NCBI GenBank assembly: GCA_905221605.1 | Contig: CAJNDS010001557.1 | Coordinates: 972,501-1,036,500, forward strand | Length of the DNA stretch: 64,000 nt | Origin: Symbiodinium natans | Lineage: Eukaryota; Sar; Dinophyceae; Suessiales; Symbiodiniaceae | Reading direction: 5' to 3' | In this document: piece after piece, positions 48,246 to 59,138 of the stretch | How positions within the stretch are numbered: the first letter of the stretch is position 1 | How the letters are laid out: each line of letters begins with the position of its first letter | The notes under the pieces: model-generated | Databases searched by the model: none | What the model saw: the letters and a program-made list of their open reading frames with translations, nothing else | Told to the model about the DNA's origin: nothing | Program-made: the position numbers and the translations under genes

Positions 48246-50280
48246 GCCCCTCATTTGGGGTGGTTTTGGAGGCAAACTTTCCCTCTCAAGGGGGAACATC
48301 TGAAAAACCTTGACGAACCTTTGAAATCTTGAAACCGGTGAAGGCTCGGTTTTGGTCAAAAATCCAGAAAACGAGAGGCCACCCAGAACCGTCGATTTCA
48401 GTACTAAAAAATCGCATTTTGAACTGGGACCCGGGCCGATCCTGGGGTCCCCCTCATTTGGGGTGTTTTTGGAGGCAAACTTTCCCTCTCAAAGGGGGGG
48501 GTCGGAGTTTGAGGCAGGGGGGGGTCTCCGAAGACTATTTTGCCTTTAAAATTGAAAAATACGACCCCCCCTTGACCAAAACTAGGCTGTGAAAAGGTCG
48601 CGGGGGCGGCCCTTCATCAGAACTGAAGGTTAAAAACCCTGAAACACCCTGAAAAACATTCAAAAACCTTGAAAAACACTGACAAACTCTGAAAAACCTT
48701 GAAAAAAAACTCTGGGCCCTAAACCCTATGCCCCAAACCCTAAGAGCCCTAAACCCTATGCCCCGAACCATACAACCCTAAACCCTATGCCCCATGCCCC
48801 AAACCCTATGCCCCAAACCCTACAGCCATAAACCCTATGCCCCAAACCCTACAGCTCTAAACACTATGCCCCAAACCCTACAGCCCTAAACCCTATGCCC
48901 CAAACCCTACAGCCCTAAACCCTGAAACACCCGGAAAAACATTAAAAAACCTAGAAAAACATTGAAAAATTCTGAAAAACCTTGAAAAACCTTGAAAAAC
49001 CTTGAAAAACTTGAAATTCTGAAACCGGTAAAGGCTCGGTTTGGTCAAAAATCCAGAAACAAGAGGCCACACAGAACCGTCGATTTCAGTACTAAAAAAT
49101 CGCATTTTTAACTGTGGCCCGGGCCGATCCTGGGGTCCCCCTCATTTGGGGTGTTTTTGGAAGCAAACTTTCCCTCTCAAGGGGGGGTCGGAGTTTGAGG
49201 CACGGGGGGTCTCCGAAGACTATTTTGCCTTTAAAATTGAAAAACACGACCCCCCCTTGACCAAAACTAGGCTGTGAAAAGGTCGCGGGGGCGGCCCTTC
49301 ATCAGAATTGAAAGTTAAAAACCCTGAAACACCCTGAAAAACATTGAAAAGCCTTGAAAAACACTGAAAAACTCTGAAAAACCTTGAAAAAAATTCTGGG
49401 CCCTAATCCCTATGCCCCAAACCCTAAGAGCCCTAAACCCTATGCCCCAAACCATACAACCCTATGCCCCATGCCCCAAACCCTACAGCTCTAAACCCTA
49501 TGCCCCAAACCCTACAGCCCTAAACCCTATGCCCCAAACCCTACAGCTCTAAACACTATGCCCCAAACCCTACAACCCTAAACCCTATGCCCCAAACCCT
49601 ACAGCCCTAAACCCTATGCCCCAAACCCTACAGCCCTAAACCTGAAAACAAATCCTGAAACACCCTGAAAAACATTAAAAACCTCGAAAAACATCGAAAA
49701 ATTCTGAAAAACCTTGAAAAACCTTGAAAAACTTGAAAAACTTGAAATTCTGAAACCGGTAAAGGCTCGGTTTGGTCAAAAATCCAGAAACAAGAGGTCA
49801 CCCAGAACCGTCGATTTCAGTACTAAAAAATCGCATTTTTAACTGTGGCCCGGGCCGATCCTGGGGTCCCCCTCATTTGGGGTGTTTTTGGAAGCAAACT
49901 TTCCCTCTCAAGGGGGGGTCGGAGTTTGAGGCAAGGGGGGTCTCCGAAGACTATTTTGCCTTTAAAATTGAAAAATACGACCCCCCCCTTGACCAAAACT
50001 AGGCTGTGAAAAGGTCGCGGGGGCGGCCCTTCATCAGAATTGAGGGTTAAAAACCCTGAAACACCCTGAAAAACATTGAAAAGCCTTGAAAAACACTGAA
50101 AAACTCTGAAAAACCTTGACAAAAACTTTGGGCCCTAAACCCTATGCCCCAAACCCTACAGCCCTAAACCCTCTGAGGGTTAAAAACCCTGAGACACCCT
50201 GAAAAACCTTGAGAAACCTTAAAAAACACTGAAAAACTCTGAAAAACCTTGAAAAAAAACTCTGGGCCCTAAACCCTAGG
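48246..50280 (+). repeat. Tandem satellite of about 0.69-0.73 kb, three main copies
   Basis: Equivalent points are at 48352, 49041 and 49772. Each unit has a unique-looking block (GTCGATTTCAGTACTAAAAA, CCTCATTTGGGGTGTTTTTG), a CTTGAAAAAC-rich stretch and CCCTAAACCCTATGCCCCAA repeats of about 22 bp. Conserved open frames of 76-78 codons run through the unique block but change at many places and are open on the - strand too. Length differences come from the 22-bp part. Confidence 0.9.
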
Positions 50281-50455
50281 GCCCCGAAAAAAAAATGCCG
50301 ACGAAGGTCATTAGGGTTTAAATATACATAGTAAGAGAGGGTTTATAAGGTTTAGGGTTTAGGGCTTAGGGTTTAGGGTTTAGGGTTTAGAGTTTTTGAG
50401 CTTGAGAGCTTAGAAGCCCCACAGAGAAACCGCCAACTTCGCGCACGGGGGTCAG

Positions 50456-50530
50456 GCTCTAGAAGCCGTGGCAGAGCTCTACCTGCACCAGCTGCAAGTC
50501 GAGGCTGGTGGCGCTGTTGGGGATTTGTAG
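50456..50530 (+). CDS. Exon, possible C-terminal part of the RBR gene or next gene
   Basis: Acceptor GGGGTCAG. The frame reads ALEAVAELYLHQLQ and VEAGGAVGDL and meets TAG at 50528-50530; GTAGGG at 50527 is an alternative donor running into TTTAGGG repeats. The helix resembles the FL..A...L segment of Ariadne domains, but the phase does not join simply to the exon at 47745. Confidence 0.6.
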   Translation, partial: ALEAVAELYLHQLQVEAGGAVGDL

Positions 50531-51639
50531 GGTTTAGGGTTTAGGGTTTAGGGTTTAGGGTTTAGGGTTTAGGGTTTAGGGTTTAGGGTTTAGGGTTAGC
50601 CCTCAAACTCCCGGAGCCCTCGCTGAACAACAGTAGGTTTAGGGCTTCTTATTTCGGTTCTTCAGGCCAAGGTCTAGGAAGTGTGGGTTGAGGGTTGAGG
50701 GACCTCATAGGCCTTGGTAGATCGCCTAAGAATCTCAGAAGGCTTAGGGCTTAGGAAGCCCCAAGTCCCAAACCCGAAACCCCAAACTCCAAACCCCCAA
50801 ACCCCCAAACCCCAAGCCCTAAACCCTAAACCCTAAGTTCTCAAACTTTTTGGCTCCTGGGGGAAGCTTTGGGGTTCTCGGGTTTAGGGCTTAGGGCTTA
50901 GGGAGCATGCGGGCGCATTCTGGCGGGCTTCGCCTCGTCGACATCTCACCAGCAGGGTTTAGGGTTTAGGGTTTAGGGTTCACGGTTTAGGGTTTAGGGT
51001 TTAGGGACGACCCACGAAGGTTTTCCCTTTGCACTGTTTTGGTCTTGCCCTTGCGGGGGTTTATGTCCAGGGCTGTGTGGTTTCCCTCCGCGAAATGCTT
51101 GTGCCCTAGCAGTCCATGTCCATACCCTTGGTGACCGGTCCCACCCTTTTGCCCTTGTTTGGTTCTAGGTTCTTTTGTACAGGAACCAACCCCAAGAAAG
51201 ACTACCCTTGTTGTTACATGCTTACTGGGCTATCAAGTACCTGACATCCCCAAATGACTACAAGTTGTCGGTGTTAGGGGTTCAGGGCTTCGTAATGTCA
51301 TGTTTCCTTTAGTTTTAGGGGCTAGGGGCCAGGTTTCTGATAAGACGGGAAGCTTGAAGGGAACGGAATGTATTGCGATGGTACTGATCTGCCCACTCTT
51401 TCTTTTCAAGACGTAAAACCTACCAACTTCCAGGATATTTGGTTCTGAGGTTTCCGGCTTAGGGTTCAGGGTTACCCTAACCCCTAAACCCCAGCCCCCA
51501 AACCCTAAACCCGAGTCCGTTACTATCCGCAAGCCTCCCTACACCCTAAACCCTATACCCTATACCCTATACCCTAAACCCTAAACCCTAAACCCTAAAC
51601 CCTAAACCCCAGCCATCCTCGTAGCTTTAAAGGCTCAAG

Positions 51640-51727
51640 AAGGGCCCGAGATGCCAGCGGGGCCCAAGAAGCGGGGCGATCTCGAGGACGGGGTGGCGGT
51701 GGAATGGAGCCTTGGGCCCACGCGCGG
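51640..51727 (+). CDS. Exon of an unrecognised gene
   Basis: Acceptor GGCTCAAG. The frame reads GPEMPAGPKKRGDLEDGVAV then EWSLGPTRG; the 3' edge lies before a poly-G tract at 51729. No family recognised. Confidence 0.55.
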
Positions 51728-52047
51728 ATTGGGGGGGGGGGGGGGGGGTTAGGTTCGACCATAGATGCTAGGTACGTAGGCTGTTTAGGGTTTAGGGTTA
51801 GGGTTTAGGGTTTAGGGTTTAGGGTTTAGGGTTTAGGGTAGAAAGACCTTGGCATATCTTGCATTTTGCCTGGTGAGGCTTCAGGGGAGTTGTACTTCGG
51901 AACCTGTTCAGGGCGTTTTACGAGCAATCCTCGCAAGGAGAGCAGAAAGCCGGGAAGTCAGATGCCAAGCCCAAACCCTACCGACCCTACCAACCCTAAA
52001 CCCTAAACCCCAAACCCCAAACCCCTAAACCCTAAAGCCCGGCCAAG

Positions 52048-52132
52048 GACAGTCTTTAGCAAGCATGAGATTTTCTGGGACCTGCACCGAAGGCTGGGCG
52101 AGTGCCACTCGCAAGAGTTTGAGGATACTGGG
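52048..52132 (+). CDS. Exon of an unrecognised gene
   Basis: Acceptor CGGCCAAG; donor GGG followed by GTTTAGGG at 52133. It reads TVFSKHEIFWDLHRRLGECH then SQEFEDTG. Strong frame and array-abutting donor. Confidence 0.7.
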
Positions 52133-52459
52133 GTTTAGGGTCTTAGGGTTTAGGGTTTAGAGTCTAAAGTGCCTACAGGCGGCTTCAGCATTTCCCGGCA
52201 CCCTGAAATCACTTCTACAGCCTGCATGCCTCCCAACCCGCCAACTTGAAAAGCTAACAAATATGCAGGTCCCTAAACCCTAAACCCTAAACCCTAAATT
52301 CTAAACCCTAAACCCTAAACAAACCCTAAACCCTAAACCCTAAACCCTAAACCTCTAGGCCCCAAGCTTCTAGGACCCAGCGGACACCCTCCCTATTCCC
52401 AGGTTCTTCTGAGCCATCCTTAGGGGAGTTTTGGGTTTGGAGTGTAAGTAGGGTTCTAT

Positions 52460-52615
52460 CACCCTAAACCCTAAACCCTAAACCCGAAACCCGAAACCCT
52501 AAACCCTAAACCCTAAACCCTAAACCCTAAACCCTAAACCCTAAACCCTAAACCCTAAACCCTAAACCCTAAACCCAAAACCCTAAACCCTAAACCTAAA
52601 CCCCGAAACCCCGAA
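52460..52615 (-). repeat. CCCTAAA array
   Basis: About 20 units with CCCGAAA variants, mirrored by a TTTAGGG array at 52748-52845 on the other side of the exon 52637-52747. Confidence 0.95.
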
Positions 52616-52636
52616 ACCGCCGAACAAGAAGCTCAG

Positions 52637-52747
52637 GTTATGAGCACGACGTCCGTGTGGCCGGAGGGCATGGCACCCATGTGTCCAACCACTCGCCGCT
52701 TTTTAGCTCTGCCGGATCGCCACCGATGCATCCGCACCCAGATGGCA
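52637..52747 (+). CDS. Exon of an unrecognised gene
   Basis: Acceptor AAGCTCAG; donor GCA followed by GTTTAGGG at 52748; 37 whole codons reading VMSTTSVWPEGMAPMCPTTR then RFLALPDRHRCIRTQMA. A second frame contains HGTHVS, which resembles a subtilase motif but ends out of phase with this donor. Confidence 0.6.
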
Positions 52748-53378
52748 GTTTAGGGTTTAGGGTTTAGGGTTTAGGGTTTAGGGTTTAGGGTTCAGGGTTC
52801 AGGGTTCAGGGTTTAGGGTTTAGGGTTTAGGGTTTAGAGGCTCTGAACCCTAAACCCCAAACCCGAAACCCTAAAACCAATCGAACGCCTATATACACCC
52901 TCAACCCTCCAGCTCTGAAGCCCTAAGCCCCCATAAGAAAGAAAGAACAAAACCGAGAGCCCCGAAGCCCTCAACGGAATTTGAGCTTCTCAGGGCTTAG
53001 GGTTTTTTTTTTGGGGGGGGGGGGGGGTTCGGGAGTTTCGGGTTTTGCAGGGCCTGCTTTTGGGTGAAGGGTTTTTGTTTAAGGGTTCGTGGTCTTGCAG
53101 TTGGGTGTTGAGGGCTTAGGGTTTTGCATAGGGTTTTGAAAGTTTGGGGTTTATGTGGGGTTTTGGCTTTGGGGATGGGAGGGTACCCACACATGGCCGG
53201 GCGACCGAGGGGTTCAGGCTTTGGAGGTTGTTCTATGCGTCCTTTCGCGTTGCTTTCGGGCTTAGCCCTAAACCCTAAACCCTAAACCCTAAACCCTAAA
53301 CCCTAAACCCTAAACCCTAAACCCCCCTGGGCTTTTTAGAGTGTGAGACCCCTACCCGGCCACACACCTATTGCGCAG

Positions 53379-53417
53379 GTGCCCCTAAGATGCTCCGAAC
53401 ATGGGCCCTCGATTAGG
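53379..53417 (+). CDS. Exon-like island
   Basis: Acceptor TTGCGCAG; donor AGG followed by GTTTAGGG at 53418; 13 whole codons, VPLRCSEHGPSIR. Confidence 0.5.
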
Positions 53418-53604
53418 GTTTAGGGTTTAGGGTTTAGGGTTTAGGGTTTAGGGTGACAGAGCCCCCAAAACCCAAGGGTACAACCTTCGGGGGTCCTAGG
53501 TCGAGCCCCTTGAGTGTCTCATGGCCTTTGGGCTTCAAAAGTCCTGGGAACCACCTTCTTTCAGGGATGCACTCTAACCCCTAATTAACCCCTAATTAAG
53601 CCCT

Positions 53605-54008
53605 AAATCCTAAACCCTAAACCCTAAACCCTAAACCCTAAACCCTAAACCCTAAACCCTAAACCCTAAACCCTAAACCCTAAACCCTAAACCCTAAACC
53701 CTAAACCCTACACCCTAAACCCTCAACCCTAAACCCTAAACCCGAAACCCCAAACCCTACACCAGAGGAGGGTCGCTGGGGGCTTTGTCTTATCACCGAC
53801 TGTCGTGGCCTGAGGCATGCGCCCCCGCACAGTGTGCACCATCCGCCCTTGCTGTCTGACAGGAAGGCCGGACTTTAGCACTAAACCCTAAACCCTAAAC
53901 CCTAAACCCTAAACCCTAAACCCTAAACCCTAAACCCTAAACCCTAAACCCTAAACCCTAAACCCTAAACCCAAACCCCAAACCCTAAACCCTAAACCCC
54001 AAACCCCT
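53605..54008 (-). repeat. Two CCCTAAA arrays around the exon 53768-53878
   Basis: About 21 units at 53605-53755 and 17 at 53882-54008. Here both flanks have the same orientation, an exception to the mirrored rule. Confidence 0.93.
53768..53878 (+). CDS. Exon of an unrecognised gene, frame to TAG
   Basis: Acceptor ACCAGAG, then EGRWGLCLITDCRGLRHAPP, HSVHHPPLLSDRKAGL and TAG at 53876-53878, just before a CCCTAAA array. Terminal or with an unseen internal donor (for example GC 53819). Confidence 0.55.
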   Translation, partial: EGRWGLCLITDCRGLRHAPPHSVHHPPLLSDRKAGL

Positions 54009-54283
54009 GCGCCCTGGTGCCCCTGACCCTTTGGGTTTTGGGGTTGCGCTTAGGGTCTCTTCATGGGGACCCCGACTTGAGAGCAACGCCCCTACCCTGC
54101 TGCCGACAATCTCAAGAGATTAAAGCTTATAGGGTTTAGGGTTTCTGGTTTTATAGAGCCCTGTAGGCAGTGTAATCCCCTCAAGATAGGAGGTAGATTG
54201 GAGAAACGCCGCTCGGGTAGGATGTATTTGGGTCCTCAATTGCCGGCTTTTTTCTTTTTTTGGAGGGGGGGGGGGGGGGTCCC

Positions 54284-54405
54284 TAAACCCTAAACCCTAA
54301 ACCCTAAACCCTAAACCCTAAACCCTAAACCCTAAACCCTAAACCCTAAACCCTAAACCCTAAACCCTAAACCCTAAACCCTAAACCCTAAACCCTAAAC
54401 CCTAA
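54284..54405 (-). repeat. CCCTAAA array
   Basis: Seventeen near-perfect units following a poly-G tract at 54267-54279. Confidence 0.95.
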
Positions 54406-54609
54406 ATTAAGGGCCTGAGTTGGTCTTGCTTGTCTGTAGGTTTCGGATTACAGGCAAACCGCCCATAATCCTAAACCCTAAACAACAGGGGGGGTAGCAT
54501 AGGGTTAGGGTTTAGGGTTTAGGGTTTAGGGTTTAGGGTTTAGGGTTTAGGGTTTAGGGTTTGTATAGACTTCACCTGAGATAACCTGAATGCCCTCTTT
54601 CATGTTCAG

Positions 54610-54660
54610 ACGTCATGGTGCGACCTTGCGCAAGATTCTACTCCAGTATGGGATTCTTGA
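54610..54660 (+). CDS. Exon of an unrecognised gene
   Basis: Acceptor CATGTTCAG. It reads RHGATLRKILLQYGILE up to the first CCCTAAA heptamers at 54660. The donor is not clear. Confidence 0.5.
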   Translation, partial: TSWCDLAQDSTPVWDS

Positions 54661-55397
54661 ACCCTAAACCCTAACCCTAAGGCCAACCCCCGCTCCCAGG
54701 CCCACTGTGGGTTCGGAAGCAACCCAAAACACGCAACTCCTAGCACGACCTGGTTTCTTGTTAAGGGTTCAGGGTTGGAACTCACACTAAGGCTACGACG
54801 GCAGGGTTATACAGCCTGTAACATCATGGTCGTAGAATGTGCTTTCTACGGCAAGCTCGTCTCAGCCAGTCTTCTGTGGAGAGGCGCCGGAGCCTCCTAG
54901 GCTACTGGGGGGGTTTAGGGGTTTAGGCATTTTGGGGTTTAGGGTTTAAAAGTTACAAGAAAAGGGGTTTCAGGTTACTGTATAGACGTTGGGCGGTCTA
55001 CTTACTGCTCAGCACAGAGTCGGGGTACCTACCGCGTTCAGAAGACCTTGGACCAGGGTTCTGATTTTTCGTGCATACAGTACCTGAATCCCTTCATTCC
55101 CGATTAGGAGCTGAACATCGAACCCCTGAACCCGGGTTTAGGGTTTAGGGCTTAGGGTTTAGGGTTTAGGGTTTAGGGTTTAGGGTTTAGGGTTTCCCTA
55201 TAAGCCAAAAACTTCCAAGCTATGGTGAGAGTTTCCAAAAGCCTACACTTATAGTGCATCTCAAACGGAAGGACACCCACCACCCCGTCTGGAAAGGACC
55301 GAGAAACCCTAAACCCTAAACCTTAAACCCGAAACCCTAAACCCTGTAGGGTTTAGGGTTTGGGGTTATTGAACCCTCACCACACCCTGCGCCTCAG

Positions 55398-55492
55398 GGC
55401 ACGACTGATTCCATTCCCGCCTCGCGGCAGCCGTCGAAAGACTCCAGGGGTTCTTCAAAGAACCATGCCCACTCAAAGCCGCCTGGCTTCCT
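55398..55492 (+). CDS. Exon of an unrecognised gene
   Basis: Acceptor TGCGCCTCAG, donor GTATGG at 55493. It reads GTTDSIPASRQPSKDSRGSS then KNHAHSKPPGF: Ser/Pro/Lys-rich and probably disordered. Confidence 0.55.
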
Positions 55493-55499
55493 GTATGGG

Positions 55500-56100
55500 T
55501 TTTGGGGGTTTTGGGTGTTTTGGGTGTTAGGGTTTTGGGGGGTTCAGGGTTGGGGGTTGAAGAGTATGGGGTAGAGGCCGTCCTCCGTATGCGTCAAGGC
55601 GTTTAGGATTTAAGGATTATTCACGATTTTGTAGGGTTTTAGGTTTATGGATTTGGGGAGGGGGGGGGGGTCGGGCTTGAGGGGTTTCAAGGGTTTGGTT
55701 TTAGGGTTTAGTAGGGTATGGGGTTTAGGGTTTGGGGTTTGGGGTTTCGGGTTTGGTTAGGGTAGGATTTAAGGGCCTGGATTCTGGGGGCTCTTGGGTT
55801 CAGGATCTAAAGCCCAGGAAGCCCTCGGCGTCCCAGTGGGCCCATTTTCCTGTTTTGGTAAGGGTTTTGGGTTTAGGTTTCAGGGTTCAGGGTTCAGGGT
55901 TTAGGGTTTAGGGTTTAGGGTTTAGGGTTTAGGGTTTAGGGTTTCGGGAGTATCGTATACCTGAACTTTTACCTAGACTTCACTAGGATTCTGAAATCGT
56001 TTGGGTTGTCAGAGCAAGGGCGCCATAATTTTGAGGTCCGCAGGCCAAGGGCACCCACCAGCCTTAGGGGACTGTGGCTGAGGCACAGTTTGGGGTTCAC
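55500..56100 (+). other. About 600 bases without a convincing gene
   Basis: Diverged TTTTGGG and TTTAGGG fields with a poly-G tract at 55660, then a clean TTTAGGG array at 55875-55945. No exon recognised. Confidence 0.5.
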
Positions 56101-56408
56101 CCCAAAACCCTAAACCCTAAACCCTAAACCCTAAACCCTAAACCCTAAACCCTAAACCTAAGAGTTTAGGGTTGAGGGTTCAGGGCCGTAGGGTGTCGGG
56201 TTTAGGGTTTCGAGTTTACTCCGAGCTTGACACCGTGAACCAAGCTTTCGAGTACCGCGCCCTGAGCTCCTGCACCCTATATCATCCCCTAAACCCCAAA
56301 CCCTACAACCCTAAACCCCAAACCCTACAACCCCTAAACCCTAAACCCTAAACCCTAAGCCCTAAACCCTAAACCCTAAGCCGGCATGCCCCAAGGAGGA
56401 GCGCTCAG

Positions 56409-56439
56409 TCCGACCAAGACATGGCAATCTTGAGCGCAG
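56409..56439 (+). CDS. Exon of an unrecognised gene (ends TTGAGCGCAG)
   Basis: Acceptor GCGCTCAG, GC donor at 56440, reads SDQDMAILSA plus one base. Its last 11-base edge TTGAGCGCAGG recurs exactly at 57535-57545, at the far end of the following intron. Confidence 0.55.
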
Positions 56440-56714
56440 GCCGTGAGTCCCTGAAGTTGAGGGTTGAGGGTCGTAGGGTTTGGGGTTTGGGGTTTGGGGT
56501 TTAGGGTTCAGGGTTTAGGGTTTGGGGTTTAGGGTTTAGGGTTTGGGGTTTGGGGTTTGGGGTTTGGGGTTTAGGGTTTAGGGTTCCCTTAACCCTGAAT
56601 CCCATTCAGGGTTTAGGGTTCGCCTTGCGGTGTGTGCGTTGCTTGCAAAGGCCAGGAGGTGCATGCGTTGAGGGTTTAGGGTTTAGGGCTATTGGGGTTT
56701 AGGGCTTAGGGTTT

Positions 56715-56824
56715 GGAGGTGGAATAATTGCTAAGAATATTCCCTTATGGTCCCTTTGTAATTATACCATAACCCCCCCCCAAACAAAAAAAACCTATTC
56801 CAATTATTCAGGCCCCTATATTAG
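56715..56824. mobile_element. Family B inverted-repeat element
   Basis: GGAGGTGGAATAATTGCTAA at the left, CAATTATTCAGGCCCCTATA at the right, core TTATGGTCCCTTTGTAATTA. Lies inside the intron with duplicated edges (56440-57544). Confidence 0.75.
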
Positions 56825-57544
56825 GGCTGCGAAAGGTTTAGAGGTTTAGGGTTTAGAGGTTTAAGGCTTAGGGCTCTTACGGTTTAGGATTTTCGGGTTT
56901 AGGGTTCAGAGGTTCAGGGTTTCGCGGTTTAGGGTTTTGGGTTTTGGGTTTATAGGGCTTAGGGCATATAGGGCTTAGGGTTTAGGGCTTAGGGTTTAGG
57001 ATTTTCTGTCAGAGGTTTCGGGTTTCAGTGCTTAGTTGGTGGACGGTGTGCTTGTCTCTGAGCTCAAGCTTTATCGACGGCTTCCGTTGGCAGCTTTCCC
57101 CTCCTTGGCCTATGTCAGGATGCCCCCAACACCCTAAACCCTAAGCCCTAAGCCCTGTAAGCCCTAAACCCTACAAACCCTAAACCCTATAAAACCTAAA
57201 CCCTAAACCCTATAAACCCCATAAACCCTAAACCCTATAAACCCTAAACCCTAAACCCTAAGCCTTGGACCCCAAACCTCTTTTCACGCAGGAGTTTAGG
57301 GGCTTCCAGAGGCCAAGGGTCTAGGGATTTCGGGTTTTGTAGGGTTGAGCCCATTAACACCCCGAAAACACAAAACCTGACGAGTCTTCGGCCCAACTCC
57401 CGAACCCTAAGCCCTAAACCCAAAACCCTACACCCTAAACTGGCCCCAAACCCTAAACCCTAAACTCTAAACCCTAAACCTTGGACCCTAAACCCTCAAC
57501 CTTCAACCTTAAACCCTAAACCCTAAACCCCAAGTTGAGCGCAG

Positions 57545-57582
57545 GTGGCGTGGTGTCGAGCCAAGGCGCCGTGGTTTTGTCC
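57545..57582 (+). CDS. Optional exon between two duplicated junctions
   Basis: Starting after the second TTGAGCGCAG, the frame reads GVVSSQGAVVL. Its first bases GTGGCGTGGTG are also a possible donor, because the same string starts the next exon at 57773. It may be an exon or the start of an intron. Confidence 0.35.
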
Positions 57583-57589
57583 CTAAGCC

Positions 57590-57768
57590 CTAGACCCCTA
57601 AACCCCTAAACCCCTAAACCCCTAAACCCCTAAACCCCTAAACCCCTAAACCCCTAAACCCTAAACCCCTAAACCCCTAAACCCCTAAACCCCTAAACCC
57701 CTAAACCCCTAAACCCCTAAACCCCTACACCCCTAAACCCTAAACCCTAAACCCTAAACCCGAAGCCC
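57590..57768 (-). repeat. CCCCTAAA octamer array
   Basis: About 18 CCCCTAAA units ending in CCCTCAG, the acceptor of the exon at 57773. Confidence 0.95.
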
Positions 57769-57772
57769 TCAG

Positions 57773-57857
57773 GTGGCGTGGTGATGTCCAAGCAGTCCTT
57801 GAACCAGTCCCTTCGTGGCTCGGTCCGCGAGTCCTTCAACGAGCTCGATTCACAGGA
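57773..57857 (+). CDS. Exon of an unrecognised gene (Ser-rich)
   Basis: Acceptor GCCCTCAG; reads GVVMSKQSLNQSLRGSVRES then FNELDSQ; donor GTGCTTTAGGG at 57858. Joined to 56409 in phase it gives AILSAGGVVMSKQSL. Probably a flexible phospho-rich stretch. Confidence 0.65.
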
Positions 57858-58059
57858 GTGCTTTAGGGTTTAGGGTTTAGGGTTTAGGGTTTAGGGTTTA
57901 GGGTTGGGGGGGGGGGGGGGGGGGGGGGGTTGGGGGGCTTTAGGGTTCAGATTTTGTTGTTGAGAGAGCTTGTCCTAAACTACTTCCAGAAATAGTCGAA
58001 GTTCATAAGCATAGAGAATGTCCCAGAACCCTAAACACTAAACCCGAAATTCTTGGAAG

Positions 58060-58085
58060 CTCGCGGGGCTTCCATCTTTTCATTC
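58060..58085 (+). CDS. Short exon-like island
   Basis: Acceptor CTTGGAAG, donor GTGAGC at 58086; reads RGASIFSF. Good splice signals, very short. Confidence 0.45.
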
Positions 58086-58244
58086 GTGAGCCGCGGGAAA
58101 GCCCTAAACCCTAAATCCTAAACTCTAAACCCTAAGCCCTAAACTCTAAACCCTAAACCCTAAACCCTAAACCCTAACAATAAACCCTAAACCCTAAACC
58201 CTAAACCCTAAACCCTAAACCCTAAACCCTAAACGGATGCGAAG

Positions 58245-58332
58245 CCCCCTGAGAGAGGAAGCATCGGAGATCCCGAAGCTTCAGTCATCGAGTTCCATGG
58301 AGTCCGTTGCGCCTGGGCTCCGATGTTGGAGG
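58245..58332 (+). CDS. Exon of an unrecognised gene
   Basis: Acceptor ATGCGAAG, donor G followed by GTTTAGGG at 58333 (one unit is GTTGAGGG). It reads PPERGSIGDPEASVIEFHGV then RCAWAPMLE. Confidence 0.6.
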
Positions 58333-58544
58333 GTTTAGGGTTGAGGGTTTAGGGTTTAGGGTTTAGGGTTTAGGGTTTAGGGTTTAGGGTTTAGGGTTTA
58401 GGAAACCCTATACTACCCCCCTGTTGTTTAGGGTTTAGGAGTATGGGCGGTTTGCCTGCAATCCGAAACCTGCAGACAAGCAAGATGAGTGGCCCTAATC
58501 TAGGTTTAGGGTTAGGGTTTAGGGTTTCGGGTTTCGGGTTTAGT

Positions 58545-58685
58545 GTTTTAGTGTGTTAGGGTTTTAGGGTTTTAGGGTTTTAGGGTTTTAGGGTTTTAGG
58601 GTTTTAGGGTTTTAGGGTTCTAGGGTTCTAGGGTTCTAGGGTTTTAGGGTTCTAGGGGTCAGGAGTTTAGGGTTATGTGTTTAGG
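58545..58685 (+). repeat. TTTTAGGG array with a TTCTAGGG block
   Basis: About ten TTTTAGGG units, then three or four TTCTAGGG units: another block-amplified point variant. Confidence 0.95.
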
Positions 58686-58845
58686 GTGTAGCGCATCTTA
58701 ACTCTAAACCCCCCAGACCTAAACCCCAAATCCCAAACCCTAAACCCTAAACCCCAAATCCTTGCCCCAAACCCGAAACTAAACCCTAAACCCCACATCT
58801 TAGCCCTAAACCCCAAATCTCAACCAAACCTCAGACCCCCGAAAG

Positions 58846-58927
58846 GAACGCGAGCGTCGTCAACGGCTTGCTGGCAGTCCAGGCCCCACATGCACTGCTT
58901 GACTTCTGGGGCGAGGGAGTAGCTGAA
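58846..58927 (+). CDS. Exon of an unrecognised gene
   Basis: Acceptor CCCGAAAG; donor GAA followed by GTTTAGGG at 58928. It reads NASVVNGLLAVQAPHALLDF then WGEGVAE. Clean frame, array-abutting donor. Confidence 0.7.
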
Positions 58928-59134
58928 GTTTAGGGTTTGGGTTTAGGGTTTAGGGTTTAGGGATTAGGGTTGAGGGTTTAGGGTTTAGGGTTTAGGGTTT
59001 AGGGTTTAGGTTACCAAAGGCTAGTTTTTGGTGAGTGTGTAGAGGGCTCCAGTGCGAAACGCCCCTATCAAGTGGAGATTAGGGTTCAGAGCTCATAGCG
59101 CTTGTGGAGGCTTAGGGTTTTAAGGTTTCAGGTC

Positions 59135-59138
<4 letters not shown>

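Noticed and set aside
48329-50122. 76-87 codon frames repeated three times (start MVKNPE)
   Set aside because: They follow the satellite unit; both strands are open and no splice or start context recurs in a gene-like way.
52637-52747. HGTHVS, like the histidine motif of subtilases
   Set aside because: The frame is out of phase with the array-abutting donor, the residue after HGTHVS does not fit the subtilase pattern, and no Asp or Ser motif was found nearby.
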